The notes beneath the pieces are model-generated. The model ran no database searches. It was not told the DNA's origin and worked only from the letters and a program-made list of their open reading frames with translations. From Flavobacterium profundi (GTDB lineage: Bacteria > Bacteroidota > Bacteroidia > Flavobacteriales > Flavobacteriaceae), in contig NZ_VDCZ01000005.1 of the NCBI RefSeq assembly GCF_006491645.1, forward strand, positions 1-64,000: a stretch of 64,000 nt of DNA, given 5' to 3'. Shown here piece by piece: positions 14,300-23,633 of this stretch; the first letter of the stretch is position 1, and every line of letters begins with the position of its first letter. Both the position numbers and the translations under genes were made by a program.

Positions 14300-14309
14300 T
14301 TGCAGTTCC

Positions 14310-14642
14310 TCATGTATTTACAGTATATTTTAATCGATCTTCAATAGAAGTTACACTCATTTTAAAATAAGAAGCGCCTCCATTCTTATAAAACCGATCA
14401 AAATCGCAAAGAAGTGTGGTTAGGAAATGAAAACAAGCCAGTTTTTCCAAGTTGGGATTTTTCTTTTCAATTAATTGTGGAATGGCTTCCATACAATACC
14501 TTCCAATAAAGTTAAAATAATCAGCTGTAAACTGTTGTAAATAACAATCTACATTTTCTAATAACTCAATTTGAATACATAAAAAATCTTCTATAGTAGT
14601 TGCTTTATGCAAAATCTTACCTATTTCATAATTGGTGTACAT
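14310..14642 (-). CDS. small helical protein of unknown function
   Basis: This 110-residue protein is mostly alpha-helical with cysteines and aromatic residues and has no signal peptide. It is convergent with the lipoprotein operon, only ten bases away. I do not recognise a family. It is divergent from the XRE regulator at 14875, with about 230 bases of A/T-rich DNA between them. Confidence 0.55.
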   Translation of the reverse strand: MYTNYEIGKILHKATTIEDFLCIQIELLENVDCYLQQFTADYFNFIGRYCMEAIPQLIEKKNPNLEKLACFHFLTTLLCDFDRFYKNGGASYFKMSVTSIEDRLKYTVNT

Positions 14643-14874
14643 CCAGAATTATTTAGTTTGGGTTAGCGGGTTAAAAAGCATATACGTATAGAAGTTTGTT
14701 TTGGTTTAAAAAAATCACTTTTTTATTTATAATGCTTGAATACAATAGGAAAGTATATAGTATTTTTACTATATTCGCTTTACCTATCAATTCGTTTACA
14801 AATGAATATTAGATTGGTTTTGATGCAGCTAATATACAAACAAGTTTTTATTTTACAAACATATTTTAATAAAA

Positions 14875-15366
14875 ATGCAAACTTTTTTTAAAAGATTATT
14901 ACATATTGTTGAATTTCAGGGATTTAAAAACATAAATGATTTTGCTTTAAACGGATTAAAATATGACAGTTCCAGTAAATTAAACCGTTTGAAAGATGAA
15001 AAAAACAAACCTTCAGTAGAAATTATTTTGGATATTGCCAATCAATTTCCCGACATTAACATGCATTGGCTACTTACAGGAAAAGGAAATGTATTACTTT
15101 CCCAAAACGACACTCAAACAACTCATCTACAAGAACCTACCGAAACATATGTTTTAAAAAATAAGAATCCATTAGCTAACAATTATGATACTTTGAAAGA
15201 AACTATCTTTCTAAAAGATGAACTGATAAAAACGCTAAAAGAAAAAATTGAAATTCAAGAAAAACAATTCGTTCCCATAGCATCTATTTTAGAAAAAATG
15301 GAAAACCGAATTACGTCTATCGAGGAATTTTCGATTCTTGCCAAGGAAAAATTAGATATAAAATAA
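14875..15366 (+). CDS. XRE-type helix-turn-helix regulator
   Basis: The first 65 residues form an XRE-like DNA-binding domain with the typical end INMHWLLTGKGNVL. A linker follows, then a coiled-coil segment (about 105-150, rich in E and K) that probably drives dimerisation. Length is 163 residues. The type is common in Bacteroidota and often autoregulatory. No phage genes surround it. The upstream gap holds a TATATTCG sequence near 14770, close to a -7 element. Confidence 0.75.
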   Translation: MQTFFKRLLHIVEFQGFKNINDFALNGLKYDSSSKLNRLKDEKNKPSVEIILDIANQFPDINMHWLLTGKGNVLLSQNDTQTTHLQEPTETYVLKNKNPLANNYDTLKETIFLKDELIKTLKEKIEIQEKQFVPIASILEKMENRITSIEEFSILAKEKLDIK

Positions 15367-15394
15367 AAGCCTGAAAGAATCCTTTCAGGCTTTT
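15365..15394. terminator. bidirectional terminator
   Basis: AAAAGCCTGAAAG pairs with CTTTCAGGCTTTT around a 4-base loop. It serves the XRE gene on the plus strand and mtaB on the minus strand. Confidence 0.85.
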
Positions 15395-15419
15395 AAATAT
15401 TTTTCAGTACTATTAAATA

Positions 15420-16748
15420 TTAAACCTCTACCCCTACAAATTCCAAACGTACACTACCATCTTCATCAATATGCGTCAATTTTATTTCATGTAACGTATT
15501 GGCTAATGCTGGATTCCAAGGTGTTTTTACTTTTACATAATTTTCAGTAAAACCATGAATATAACCTTCTTTATTTTCACTTTCAAACAGCACAGTTCTT
15601 TGCATTCCTATTTGGCTTTCGTAAAACGCCCTACGCTTTTTAACCGATAACCCACGTAGCATTTTACTTCGTTTTGCACGCACATTTTTTGGTACAACAC
15701 CTTCCATAGTTGCCGCTTCTGTATTATCTCTTTCTGAATAGGTAAAAACATGTAAATACGAAATATCCAAGTCATTTAAAAAGTGATACGTTTCTAAGAA
15801 ATGTTCGTCAGTTTCTCCAGGAAAACCTACAATTACATCCACACCAATACACGCATGAGGCATTACTTCACGAATTTTATGGACTGTATCTACATACAAT
15901 TCTCTCAAGTAACGACGTTTCATTTTTTTAAGAATGTCGTTACTTCCAGATTGTAAAGGAATGTGAAAATGAGGTACAAAAGCTCTGGATTTTGAAACTA
16001 AATCAATGGTTTCATTTTTTAACAAATTCGGTTCAATGGAAGAAATTCGCAAACGTTCGATTCCTTCTACTTTGTCTAATTCGGTTACTAAATCTAAGAA
16101 GGTATGTTCGTGTTTTTTGTTCCCAAACTCACCTTTTCCGTAATCTCCAATATTCACTCCTGTTAAGACAATTTCTTTAATCCCTTTTTCAGCAATTTCT
16201 TTGGCATTTTTTATAACGCCTTCCATAGTATCACTCCTAGAAATTCCTCTTGCTAAAGGAATAGTACAATAGGTACATTTATAATCACAACCGTCTTGTA
16301 CTTTTAAAAAAGCACGAGTACGATCACCGATAGAATAACTCCCAACATAAAAATCTGCGTCTTCAATTTCACAAGAATGCACTTCTCCCATGTCGTTTTT
16401 AGACAAATCCTGAATATAATCGGTAATTTTAAATTTTTCAGTAGCACCAAGAACTAAATCTACACCATCAACTGCAGCTAACTCTTCTGGTTTCAACTGT
16501 GCATAACAACCCACAGCTGCAACAAAGGCGTTTTCATTTAATTTTAATGCTTTTTTTACGATTTGCTTGAATTGTTTGTCTGCGTTTTCAGTAACCGAAC
16601 ACGTATTGATAACATACATATCTGCTACTTCTTCAAAATCAACACGTTCAAATCCTTCGTCTTGAAAACTTCTCGCTATAGTAGAGGTTTCGGAGAAATT
16701 TAATTTACAGCCTAAAGTATAAAAGGCAACTTTCTTTTTATTTTCCAT
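15420..16748 (-). CDS. mtaB: tRNA (N6-threonylcarbamoyladenosine(37)-C2)-methylthiotransferase MtaB
   Basis: This 442-residue radical-SAM methylthiotransferase converts t6A37 to ms2t6A37 in tRNAs reading ANN codons. The N-terminal cluster-binding cysteines are visible in LGCKLNFSE, NTCSVTENADKQ and GCYAQLKPEE. The radical-SAM motif is CDYKCTYC (Cx3Cx2C) near 152-159. A TRAM-like C-terminal domain follows. Length and motifs are typical. It is transcribed alone. Confidence 0.93.
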   Translation of the reverse strand: MENKKKVAFYTLGCKLNFSETSTIARSFQDEGFERVDFEEVADMYVINTCSVTENADKQFKQIVKKALKLNENAFVAAVGCYAQLKPEELAAVDGVDLVLGATEKFKITDYIQDLSKNDMGEVHSCEIEDADFYVGSYSIGDRTRAFLKVQDGCDYKCTYCTIPLARGISRSDTMEGVIKNAKEIAEKGIKEIVLTGVNIGDYGKGEFGNKKHEHTFLDLVTELDKVEGIERLRISSIEPNLLKNETIDLVSKSRAFVPHFHIPLQSGSNDILKKMKRRYLRELYVDTVHKIREVMPHACIGVDVIVGFPGETDEHFLETYHFLNDLDISYLHVFTYSERDNTEAATMEGVVPKNVRAKRSKMLRGLSVKKRRAFYESQIGMQRTVLFESENKEGYIHGFTENYVKVKTPWNPALANTLHEIKLTHIDEDGSVRLEFVGVEV

Positions 16749-16896
16749 ATATCAGCTCAATTAATGAAATCGTTGTCAAAAAATTGAGGGTGCAAATTTA
16801 CATTATTTTTATAATTATATAAAATTTATACATAATTCTGTAAGACAATTTTAGTTGGTTATTCAGAAATTTGAAGTAATAAAAAATCAAAACGTT

Positions 16897-17406
16897 ATGT
16901 CTAAGGAAAACTTATTTAGTAAAGATGCTATAGAAAAATTAAAAGAGCTTTCAGAAAAAGCTGGAACTTGTATGTTTGTGACCAATTTAAATACCAAACC
17001 GCCTTTTAACGCTCGACCTATGAGCCTACAAGAGTGTGATGAAGAAGGGAATTTATGGTTTATAAGCAGTAAAGAAAGCAACAAAAACATGGAAATCGAA
17101 CGCAATAATGAAGTACAATTGTACTTTATGAATAATGGCGATTACGAATACCTTTCTGTGTTAGGAAATGCTTTTATTTATGACGATAAATATACGATTG
17201 AAGAGAAATGGTCAGTTTTTGCAAATGCTTGGTTTGATGGTAAAGAAGATCCAAATGTTAGTATCATTCGAGTAGAACCAAGAGATGTATATTATTGGGA
17301 TACCAAAGCTGGAAAATTCGTATCCATGATGCATTTTGTTTCATCAATTCTTACCGGAAAAAAAACTGATAATAAAGATGGTGTAGAAGGAAAAATTAAA
17401 ATTTAA
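16897..17406 (+). CDS. pyridoxamine 5'-phosphate oxidase-like (general stress) protein
   Basis: This flavin-reductase-like split-barrel protein of about 169 residues resembles the general stress protein 26 group. Motifs include CMFVTNLNTKPPFNARPM and LWFISSKESNKNMEIE. The C-terminus ends with the tryptophan- and tyrosine-rich RVEPRDVYYWD. Translation from 16897 fits the family; the upstream in-frame start at 16855 would add 14 unrelated residues. It probably binds FMN or F420-like cofactors; the substrate is unknown. Confidence 0.85.
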   Translation: MSKENLFSKDAIEKLKELSEKAGTCMFVTNLNTKPPFNARPMSLQECDEEGNLWFISSKESNKNMEIERNNEVQLYFMNNGDYEYLSVLGNAFIYDDKYTIEEKWSVFANAWFDGKEDPNVSIIRVEPRDVYYWDTKAGKFVSMMHFVSSILTGKKTDNKDGVEGKIKI

Positions 17407-17436
17407 TCTAGATAACTTATTGATCTCTATAGATAC

Positions 17437-17480
17437 AAAAGAGAAGTAATCTACTGCAAGATTTACTTCTCTTTTCTTTT
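17437..17480 (+). terminator. terminator
   Basis: AAAAGAGAAGTAA pairs with TTACTTCTCTTTT around a 13-base loop, followed by T-rich sequence. Confidence 0.75.
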
Positions 17481-17570
17481 ATAAGTAATGCTATTAAAAA
17501 AATATCAAGATGGGTTTGTAACAATTTTACAATTTTCAGCGTACAATTATAAACCCTAAAAAATAAAATT

Positions 17571-17843
17571 ATGCCAGGCGAAGGTTCTATGATGAGTGCT
17601 AATACAAGTTTAAAGAATAATAGAAGAAATAGAACTTCTAAACTAGAAAAATTTGTCAACACCACTACAAATGACAGTATTGAATTTGTGGATCCAAATA
17701 CAGCAACTCCTGAAGAATTAGCTGCTATTAGACAACGAATGCAAGAAGAAAACAAAGTGATTCAAAAAAAGAAAATCACACTAACCTTTAGCATTCTAGT
17801 TGTTATTCTAATTACTCTTGCTGTATTAAATTGCTATTTGTAA
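17571..17843 (+). CDS. small C-tail membrane protein
   Basis: This 90-residue protein has a basic, hydrophilic N-terminal half and one C-terminal membrane segment (about 70-87). Just before it stand a run of charged helix (PEELAAIRQRMQEENKVIQKKK). It resembles the next gene in layout, so the two may be paralogues. Function is unknown. Confidence 0.6.
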   Translation: MPGEGSMMSANTSLKNNRRNRTSKLEKFVNTTTNDSIEFVDPNTATPEELAAIRQRMQEENKVIQKKKITLTFSILVVILITLAVLNCYL

Positions 17844-17865
17844 CAGTATCTTTAAAATTAAAAAT

Positions 17866-18174
17866 ATGGGAGGATATTATGGTTCACCAGCAACCGTTCT
17901 AAGAAATAACAAAAAATTATTAGGTGAGAAAAACAAGCTCACCCGAAAGGACTATGTGGGTATAAAGAGTAAAAAAAATGAAAATCAAACAACAGCAACA
18001 GCTGACTTAAAAATACTTTATGAAATTAGAACAAAAATGCAAATTGAAAAAAGAAAAAGAAGGAGAAAACAACTTTTTCTATTCTTATTTTCTATCTTTT
18101 TGACCATTTTAGCGCTCTATTTAATTACAAAGATAAAATGGATCGGTATTGATCTAAATAGAACTATATATTAA
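17866..18174 (+). CDS. small C-tail membrane protein
   Basis: This 102-residue protein starts MGGYYGSPATVLRNNKKL. A strongly basic stretch (KRKRRRKQ) precedes a membrane segment at about 70-88. The start is 22 bases after the previous gene, so they form an operon. Its 3' end overlaps the convergent gene at 18164 by 11 bases. Function is unknown. Confidence 0.6.
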   Translation: MGGYYGSPATVLRNNKKLLGEKNKLTRKDYVGIKSKKNENQTTATADLKILYEIRTKMQIEKRKRRRKQLFLFLFSIFLTILALYLITKIKWIGIDLNRTIY

Positions 18175-18505
18175 ATAAAGAATCGTTATCTTTTCCAATA
18201 TCATCAATATTTTCAATGGGCTCTGCTTTTTTTGATTTCCAATGTTTTTCTAAAAAATAATAAAAAGCATAACAAAACAAAGCTCCAATTGGAATTCCAA
18301 TAAGACTGTACACAACATTATCGATATCTATATCCAAATAAAAAAATTCAGATATAATAACCAAGATTATTCCATACACAAACTGACCGAAATAATAGAT
18401 AATTACACCTAAAATCGCAAACAACCATTTGTTTTGATGGTATTTTTCTGCCAGTGTATAAAAACGCTTACCTAACCAATAAATTAAAAATAATCCTAAA
18501 AACAT
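18164..18505 (-). CDS. small membrane protein
   Basis: This 113-residue protein has about three membrane segments (near 1-12, 28-52 and 62-84) and an acidic C-terminal tail (about 95-113). It starts two bases after the stop of the GlmU-like gene on the same strand, so it is cotranscribed and may be coupled to it. I do not recognise the family. Confidence 0.6.
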   Translation of the reverse strand: MFLGLFLIYWLGKRFYTLAEKYHQNKWLFAILGVIIYYFGQFVYGIILVIISEFFYLDIDIDNVVYSLIGIPIGALFCYAFYYFLEKHWKSKKAEPIENIDDIGKDNDSLFNI

Positions 18506-18507
18506 AA

Positions 18508-19683
18508 CTATTCCTTTCTATATTTTTTAGTTTCTTCGAAAACATGTTCTAATATCTTCGCGTCTTGTTCTGAAAATTCAACTTGTCTGCGTTGCATTAC
18601 CACTTTAGCTACCTCAAAAGCTTTTTTAGTTAAATAGGTCGTAAATCCAGAAGCTCCTCCCCAAGAAAAACTCGGTACAAAATTGCGTGGAAAACCACTT
18701 CCAAAAATATTGGCAGAAACACCGACTACTGTACCAGTATTAAACATGGTATCGATGCCACACTTACTATGATCACCCATCATTAATCCGCAAAATTGCA
18801 AACCAGTTCTTGCAAAACTTTCGGTTTCATAACTCCATAAGCGTACTTCTTCATAATTATTTTTTAAGTTGGAAGTATTGGTATCTGCACCTATATTACA
18901 CCATTCTCCCAAAACTGAATTTCCTAAAAAACCATCGTGCCCTTTGTTAGAATACCCAAATAGTACCGAATTATTAACCTCTCCTCCTACTTTACAATGC
19001 GGACCAACGGTAGTAGCACCATATATTTTGGCACACATTTTTACTTGACCGTATTCGCATAATGCAAAAGGCCCTCGAATCACAGAACCTTCCATAATCT
19101 CAGCATTTTTACCAATATAAATGGGTCCTGTAGAAGCATTCAAGGTAACAAACTCTAATTTTGCTCCTTCTTCAATAAAGATATTTTCTGGTGCAATCAC
19201 ATTGACACTTTTAGGAATAGGTTGTGAATGTCTGTCTTCCGTTAATAATTGAAAATCTTCACGTATCGCTTCATCGTTTTTTGAAAAAATATCCCACGTA
19301 TTTTCAATTCTAAGGATTTCTTCCTCATAATCAATTAGTTCGTAATCATCAAAATCAACTTCTTCTTGGGTTTCATTAGAATAGAATGCGATAATTTCTT
19401 CCCCAGCTATAATCGCTTGTTTGGGTTCCAAATTACGAATCATCTCCACAACTATTTCATTGGGAAAAAAAGAAGCGTTAATCATAATATTCGCTTCCAT
19501 TTCCACCATAGGAAATTTTTCCATTAAATACTCTTCAGTTAACGTAGTAGTTGTATATCCTAAATATTTTTCCCACTTTTCTCTAATGGTTAAAATTCCT
19601 ACACGAATATCGGCCACGGGTCGGGTAAAAGTAAATGGAAGTAAAGCATTGCGAACGGTTCCATCAAAAAGTATGTAGTTCAT
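18508..19683 (-). CDS. GlmU-like sugar-phosphate nucleotidyltransferase
   Basis: This 391-residue protein starts MNYILFDGTVRNALLPFTF. The N-terminal nucleotidyltransferase-like domain is followed (about 160-350) by a left-handed beta-helix with hexapeptide repeats. It corresponds to the GlmU family protein found in Bacteroidota and is separate from classical GlmU. A role in activating or acetylating a sugar phosphate for cell-envelope synthesis is likely; the exact substrate is not known. Confidence 0.85.
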   Translation of the reverse strand: MNYILFDGTVRNALLPFTFTRPVADIRVGILTIREKWEKYLGYTTTTLTEEYLMEKFPMVEMEANIMINASFFPNEIVVEMIRNLEPKQAIIAGEEIIAFYSNETQEEVDFDDYELIDYEEEILRIENTWDIFSKNDEAIREDFQLLTEDRHSQPIPKSVNVIAPENIFIEEGAKLEFVTLNASTGPIYIGKNAEIMEGSVIRGPFALCEYGQVKMCAKIYGATTVGPHCKVGGEVNNSVLFGYSNKGHDGFLGNSVLGEWCNIGADTNTSNLKNNYEEVRLWSYETESFARTGLQFCGLMMGDHSKCGIDTMFNTGTVVGVSANIFGSGFPRNFVPSFSWGGASGFTTYLTKKAFEVAKVVMQRRQVEFSEQDAKILEHVFEETKKYRKE

Positions 19684-19770
19684 GATTGGCAGCTATTATC
19701 AGTTTTCTTTGTACGGATGCATTTTGAGGTTAAATTTACTATAATTTGTTTAAACCAAAAATTTAAGCAT

Positions 19771-19801
19771 AAAAAAAGCTCCATTTTTATGGAGCTTTTT
19801 T
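19771..19801. terminator. terminator between rpmE2 and GlmU-like gene
   Basis: AAAAAGCTCCAT pairs with ATGGAGCTTTTT. On the minus strand it follows the stop codon of rpmE2 and ends in a U run. Confidence 0.8.
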
Positions 19802-19819
19802 AGTATGATATACGTTCGA

Positions 19820-20074
19820 TTATTTTTTATCGAATTTAGCGTATTTGTTTTTGAATTTATCAATACGTCCAGCTGTATCGATAAGTTTTGATTTACCTGT
19901 GTAAAAAGGGTGAGATGTTCTAGAAATCTCCATTTTAAATACTGGATACTCTACTCCTTCGTGCTCAATCGTTTCTTTTGTTTCTACTGTAGATTTAGTA
20001 ATAAATACATCATCATTTGACATATCTTTGAAAGCTACTAATCTGTAATTCTCTGGGTGAATTCCTTTTTTCAT
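19820..20074 (-). CDS. rpmE2: 50S ribosomal protein L31 type B
   Basis: This 84-residue protein starts [20 protein letters not shown] and contains [11 protein letters not shown], both typical of L31. It has no cysteines, so it is the zinc-free type B form, which in other bacteria can substitute for the zinc-binding form under zinc limitation. It is expressed as a single gene. Confidence 0.95.
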   Translation of the reverse strand: MKKGIHPENYRLVAFKDMSNDDVFITKSTVETKETIEHEGVEYPVFKMEISRTSHPFYTGKSKLIDTAGRIDKFKNKYAKFDKK

Positions 20075-20278
20075 CTTGATAAATCTTTTTTTATTAATGA
20101 TTATAAATTGCTTCGCGGCTTTTTTTATTTTATTAAAAAAGGTGTAAACACTTTATAACCTTTTCGTTTATAATCTTTTATTTTGAGAGTGCAAATTTAC
20201 ACTAAATTTTTAATTCACAAGCATTGGTGTAACTTTTTTTTATTTTTTTACACTAATACACTAAAACTTTATTATTTC

Positions 20279-20286
20279 TATATTTG
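20279..20286 (+). promoter_or_regulatory. -7 element TATATTTG
   Basis: TATATTTG lies 20 bases before the ATG of the DUF4199 gene. The -33 region is T-rich without a clear TTG. Confidence 0.5.
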
Positions 20287-20305
20287 TAAACTAACAAAAC
20301 TTATT

Positions 20306-20845
20306 ATGGACAAATCAACTTCACCAGCAAAATCAGGTTTAAATTACGGAATTATCTTTGCAGTAATTATGATTTTAGAATTTGTAATTATGTATGCATT
20401 AAATATCAACCCACAAGAAAAACCTATGGTGGGAATCATCATGAATGTATTAAACTATTTAATTTTACCTTTCGCTTTTATTTACTTAGCTGCTACAAAT
20501 TTTAAAAACAATTTTAATAACGGTTTTATTTCTTTAGGGCAAACATTAAAAATAGGTGTATCTTTGTGCGCATTTGCTGCACTTATTTATGGTTTATTTT
20601 ATATTATATTTGATTTAATTATTCCTGAATTTAGTGTTGAAATGTTTGAAAAAATTCAAGAAGTCACAGTTAGACAAAACCCTAATATGACTTCAGAACA
20701 ATTAAAAATGTCCATGAAATTTGTTAAAATGTTTATGAACCCTTATGTTTTAGTTCCGTTCACCATTATAATGTATTCCGTAATAGGTATTGTTCACTCA
20801 TTGATAGTTGGACTAATAGTTAGAAAAGACAAACCTTCATTTTAA
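20306..20845 (+). CDS. DUF4199 membrane protein
   Basis: This protein of about 179 residues has four membrane segments (near 12-32, 40-58, 78-100 and 145-168). It matches the DUF4199 family, which is common in Bacteroidota and often precedes a glycosyltransferase. Translation from 20306 is chosen because the promoter lies between it and the upstream in-frame ATG at 20183. Its stop is three bases before the GT2 gene, so the two form an operon. Confidence 0.8.
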   Translation: MDKSTSPAKSGLNYGIIFAVIMILEFVIMYALNINPQEKPMVGIIMNVLNYLILPFAFIYLAATNFKNNFNNGFISLGQTLKIGVSLCAFAALIYGLFYIIFDLIIPEFSVEMFEKIQEVTVRQNPNMTSEQLKMSMKFVKMFMNPYVLVPFTIIMYSVIGIVHSLIVGLIVRKDKPSF

Positions 20846-20848
20846 AGC

Positions 20849-21802
20849 ATGAATTTATCCATAGTTATTCCTTTATTAAACGAGCAAGAATCGTTACCCG
20901 AATTACATAATTGGATTGTAAAAGTTATGACAAGTCATAACTTTTCTTATGAAATACTGTTTATAGATGACGGAAGCACGGATGCTTCTTGGAACACTAT
21001 AGAACAGCTTTCTGAGCAAAATCCAAATGTAAAAGGGATTCGCTTTCTTAAAAATTATGGCAAAAGTCAGGCTTTACATGCTGGTTTTGCTAAAGCTCAA
21101 GGTGATGTTATTATTACTATGGATGCCGATTTACAAGATAGCCCGGATGAAATTCCAGAATTGTATCATTTGATTTGTAAAGAAGGTTTTGATTTAATTT
21201 CTGGATGGAAGAAAAAAAGATATGATTCGGTACTGTTTAAAAATGTCCCTTCCAAATTATTCAATTGGGCAGCCCGAAAAACCTCAGGGGTAAAATTGAA
21301 TGATTTTAATTGTGGCTTGAAAGCTTACAAAAACGAAGTCATTAAAAACATTGAAGTTTCTGGGGAAATGCATCGCTATATTCCCGTTTTAGCGAAAAAT
21401 GCAGGATATTCAAAAATTGGCGAAAAAGTAGTGATTCATCAAGCCCGAAAATACGGCAGCTCAAAATTTGGTATGAGTCGTTTTATTAATGGCTTTTTAG
21501 ACTTGATTACTATTTGGTTTTTATCTAAATTTGGGAAACGTCCTATGCATTTATTTGGTGCTTTAGGCGTTGTAATGTTTTTCATTGGTTTCTTAGCGGC
21601 TGGAAGTATTGGTGTTCTTAAATTATGGAAGTTATACCATCACGAATCTACCATTTTAGTAACTAGCAATCCTTGGTTTTATATTGCATTAACTACCATG
21701 ATTATAGGTACTCAATTGTTTTTAGCAGGCTTTTTAGGAGAAATCATTTTAAGGACAAAAAACAACGAAGAACGATATAAAATTTCAAAAATAATAGCGT
21801 AA
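20849..21802 (+). CDS. family 2 glycosyltransferase (dolichol-phosphate mannosyltransferase-like)
   Basis: This 317-residue protein starts MNLSIVIPLLNEQESLPEL. It has the GT-A fold with FIDDGSTDASW and MDADLQDSPDEIP (DxD-type metal site), and two C-terminal membrane segments (about 232-252 and 270-292). It resembles polyprenyl-phosphate sugar transferases (GtrB/ArnC type), which load a sugar on a lipid carrier on the cytoplasmic side. The acceptor and donor cannot be read from sequence. Confidence 0.88.
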   Translation: MNLSIVIPLLNEQESLPELHNWIVKVMTSHNFSYEILFIDDGSTDASWNTIEQLSEQNPNVKGIRFLKNYGKSQALHAGFAKAQGDVIITMDADLQDSPDEIPELYHLICKEGFDLISGWKKKRYDSVLFKNVPSKLFNWAARKTSGVKLNDFNCGLKAYKNEVIKNIEVSGEMHRYIPVLAKNAGYSKIGEKVVIHQARKYGSSKFGMSRFINGFLDLITIWFLSKFGKRPMHLFGALGVVMFFIGFLAAGSIGVLKLWKLYHHESTILVTSNPWFYIALTTMIIGTQLFLAGFLGEIILRTKNNEERYKISKIIA

Positions 21803-21895
21803 TAGCCCTGATAGTAGTGGCATCCTTTTATTTTATCGGAGCTTGTCGAAGTAAAATAAAAGATATAACGAATAGCAGGAAATAGCTTCAAAAAA
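21803..21895 (+). repeat. flavobacterial intergenic repeat with inverted arms
   Basis: The gap between the glycosyltransferase and the mutase carries TAGCCCTGATAGTAGTGGC, then TTTTATTTTA and TAAAATAAAA as arms of a hairpin, then a GAATAGCAGGAAATAGC tail. This is the type of intergenic repeat seen many times in Flavobacterium genomes, probably a transcription terminator or processing site. Confidence 0.6.
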
Positions 21896-21905
21896 AACAT
21901 ACAAT

Positions 21906-23633
21906 ATGCATATCGACAAACAAATTCTAGACAAAGCAAATGAATGGTTAACGCCTACATTTGATTCCAAAACGAAAGAAGAAATTGAAAAAATGATGAC
22001 TAGTTCTCCCAAAGAACTGGAGGATTCTTTTTATAAAAATTTAGAATTTGGTACTGGTGGAATGCGTGGTATTATGGGTGTTGGAACTAACCGTATTAAC
22101 AAATATACTTTAGGCAAAAACACACAAGGTTTAAGCAATTATTTAAAGAAAGTATTTGCTGGCGAAGCTCTTAAAGTGGCTATTGCTTATGATTGTCGTC
22201 ATAATAGTAATACTTTAGCTAAAGTGGTGGCTGATGTTTTTTCTGCAAATGGCATTCAAGTCTATTTATTTTCAGACTTAAGACCTACTCCTGAATTGTC
22301 ATTTGCTGTACGTCATTTAAAATGTCATGCTGGTATTGTTTTAACCGCTTCTCATAATCCACCAGAATACAATGGTTATAAAGTATATTGGCAAGATGGA
22401 GGACAATTAGTACCACCTCAAGACAGTGAAATTATTGAAATCATTGAAAACCTGCAATACAGCGATATTCTTTTTGAAGCAAATGATTCTTTAATTGAAT
22501 ACATTGACGAAGAAATTGATGTTGCTTTTTGGAATTCAACAATTGAAAACGCAAGTTTTAATACACCACAAAGCGCAAAAGATGCGTTAAAAATTGTGTA
22601 TACTTCTTTACACGGCACTTCAATTAAATCTATTCCAAGTGTTTTAGATTTGGCAGGTTATAAAAATGTAAATATTGTTCCTGAACAAGCAGTTCCAGAT
22701 GGTAATTTCCCAACTGTAAAATCTCCAAATCCAGAAGAGCCTGAAGCGTTAACCATGGCTTTGGCATTAGCAGATAAAATAGATGCTGATATCGTAGTGG
22801 GAACCGATCCTGATAGCGACCGATTAGGCGTTGCAGTGCGTGATTTAGAAGGTAATCTTAAATTGCTTAATGGAAACCAAACGATGGTGATTATGACTGC
22901 CTTTTTGTTAGAACAATGGAAAAGAGCTGACAAAATAACAGGAAATGAGTTCATTGGCTCGACTATTGTATCGACACCCATGATGCTCGATTTAGCTTCT
23001 GCTTATGGTGTAGAATGTAAAGTAGGTTTAACCGGTTTTAAATGGATTGCGAAATTCATTAAAGATTTTCCAAAACAACAATTTATTGGCGGTGGTGAGG
23101 AAAGTTTTGGTTATATGGTAGGCGATGCAGTACGCGATAAAGATGCTGTTGCCGCTATTCTATTAGTCTGTGAAATTGCTACTCAAGCGAAAGCTGCTGG
23201 TAGTTCCTTATTTAAAGAATTAATCAACCTTTCTTTAGATTATGGCTTTTACAAAGAACACCTTATTTCTATCACCAAAAAAGGAATTGAAGGTGCAAAT
23301 GAAATTAAAAAAATGATGGTTGACTTGCGCGAGCATCCTTTAAAAGAAATTAACGGTCAACGCGTGGTTTGTATTGAAGATTACCAAAGTTCAAAAGCTT
23401 TGGATGTAATGAGTAATGCAACCTATGAAATTACCATTCCTAAATCGAATGTATTAATTTATTACTTAGAAGACGGAACAAAAATTTGTGCAAGGCCAAG
23501 TGGTACGGAACCTAAAATTAAATTTTATTTTAGTGTACATACCGAATTACCATCTGTAGATGATTATAATGCAACAGAATTGATTTTAGATCAAAAAATT
23601 ACAAATATTATTGCTGAAATGCAGCTTACCTAA
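21906..23633 (+). CDS. phosphohexomutase (phosphoglucomutase/phosphomannomutase)
   Basis: This 575-residue protein has the four standard blocks: phosphoserine loop TASHNPPEYNGYK, metal loop GTDPDSDRLGV, sugar loop GGGEESFGYM and phosphate loop RPSGTEPKIKFY. It interconverts hexose 1- and 6-phosphates. The size and sequence suit the two-domain phosphoglucomutase-like group of Bacteroidota. Its stop codon shares one base with the start of the ABC transporter gene. Confidence 0.9.
   Translation: MHIDKQILDKANEWLTPTFDSKTKEEIEKMMTSSPKELEDSFYKNLEFGTGGMRGIMGVGTNRINKYTLGKNTQGLSNYLKKVFAGEALKVAIAYDCRHNSNTLAKVVADVFSANGIQVYLFSDLRPTPELSFAVRHLKCHAGIVLTASHNPPEYNGYKVYWQDGGQLVPPQDSEIIEIIENLQYSDILFEANDSLIEYIDEEIDVAFWNSTIENASFNTPQSAKDALKIVYTSLHGTSIKSIPSVLDLAGYKNVNIVPEQAVPDGNFPTVKSPNPEEPEALTMALALADKIDADIVVGTDPDSDRLGVAVRDLEGNLKLLNGNQTMVIMTAFLLEQWKRADKITGNEFIGSTIVSTPMMLDLASAYGVECKVGLTGFKWIAKFIKDFPKQQFIGGGEESFGYMVGDAVRDKDAVAAILLVCEIATQAKAAGSSLFKELINLSLDYGFYKEHLISITKKGIEGANEIKKMMVDLREHPLKEINGQRVVCIEDYQSSKALDVMSNATYEITIPKSNVLIYYLEDGTKICARPSGTEPKIKFYFSVHTELPSVDDYNATELILDQKITNIIAEMQLT

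Noticed and set aside
14875..15366. Prophage repressor marking a prophage
   Set aside because: The XRE-type protein is phage-repressor-like, but neighbouring genes are chromosomal (lipoproteins, mtaB) and no phage genes are seen.
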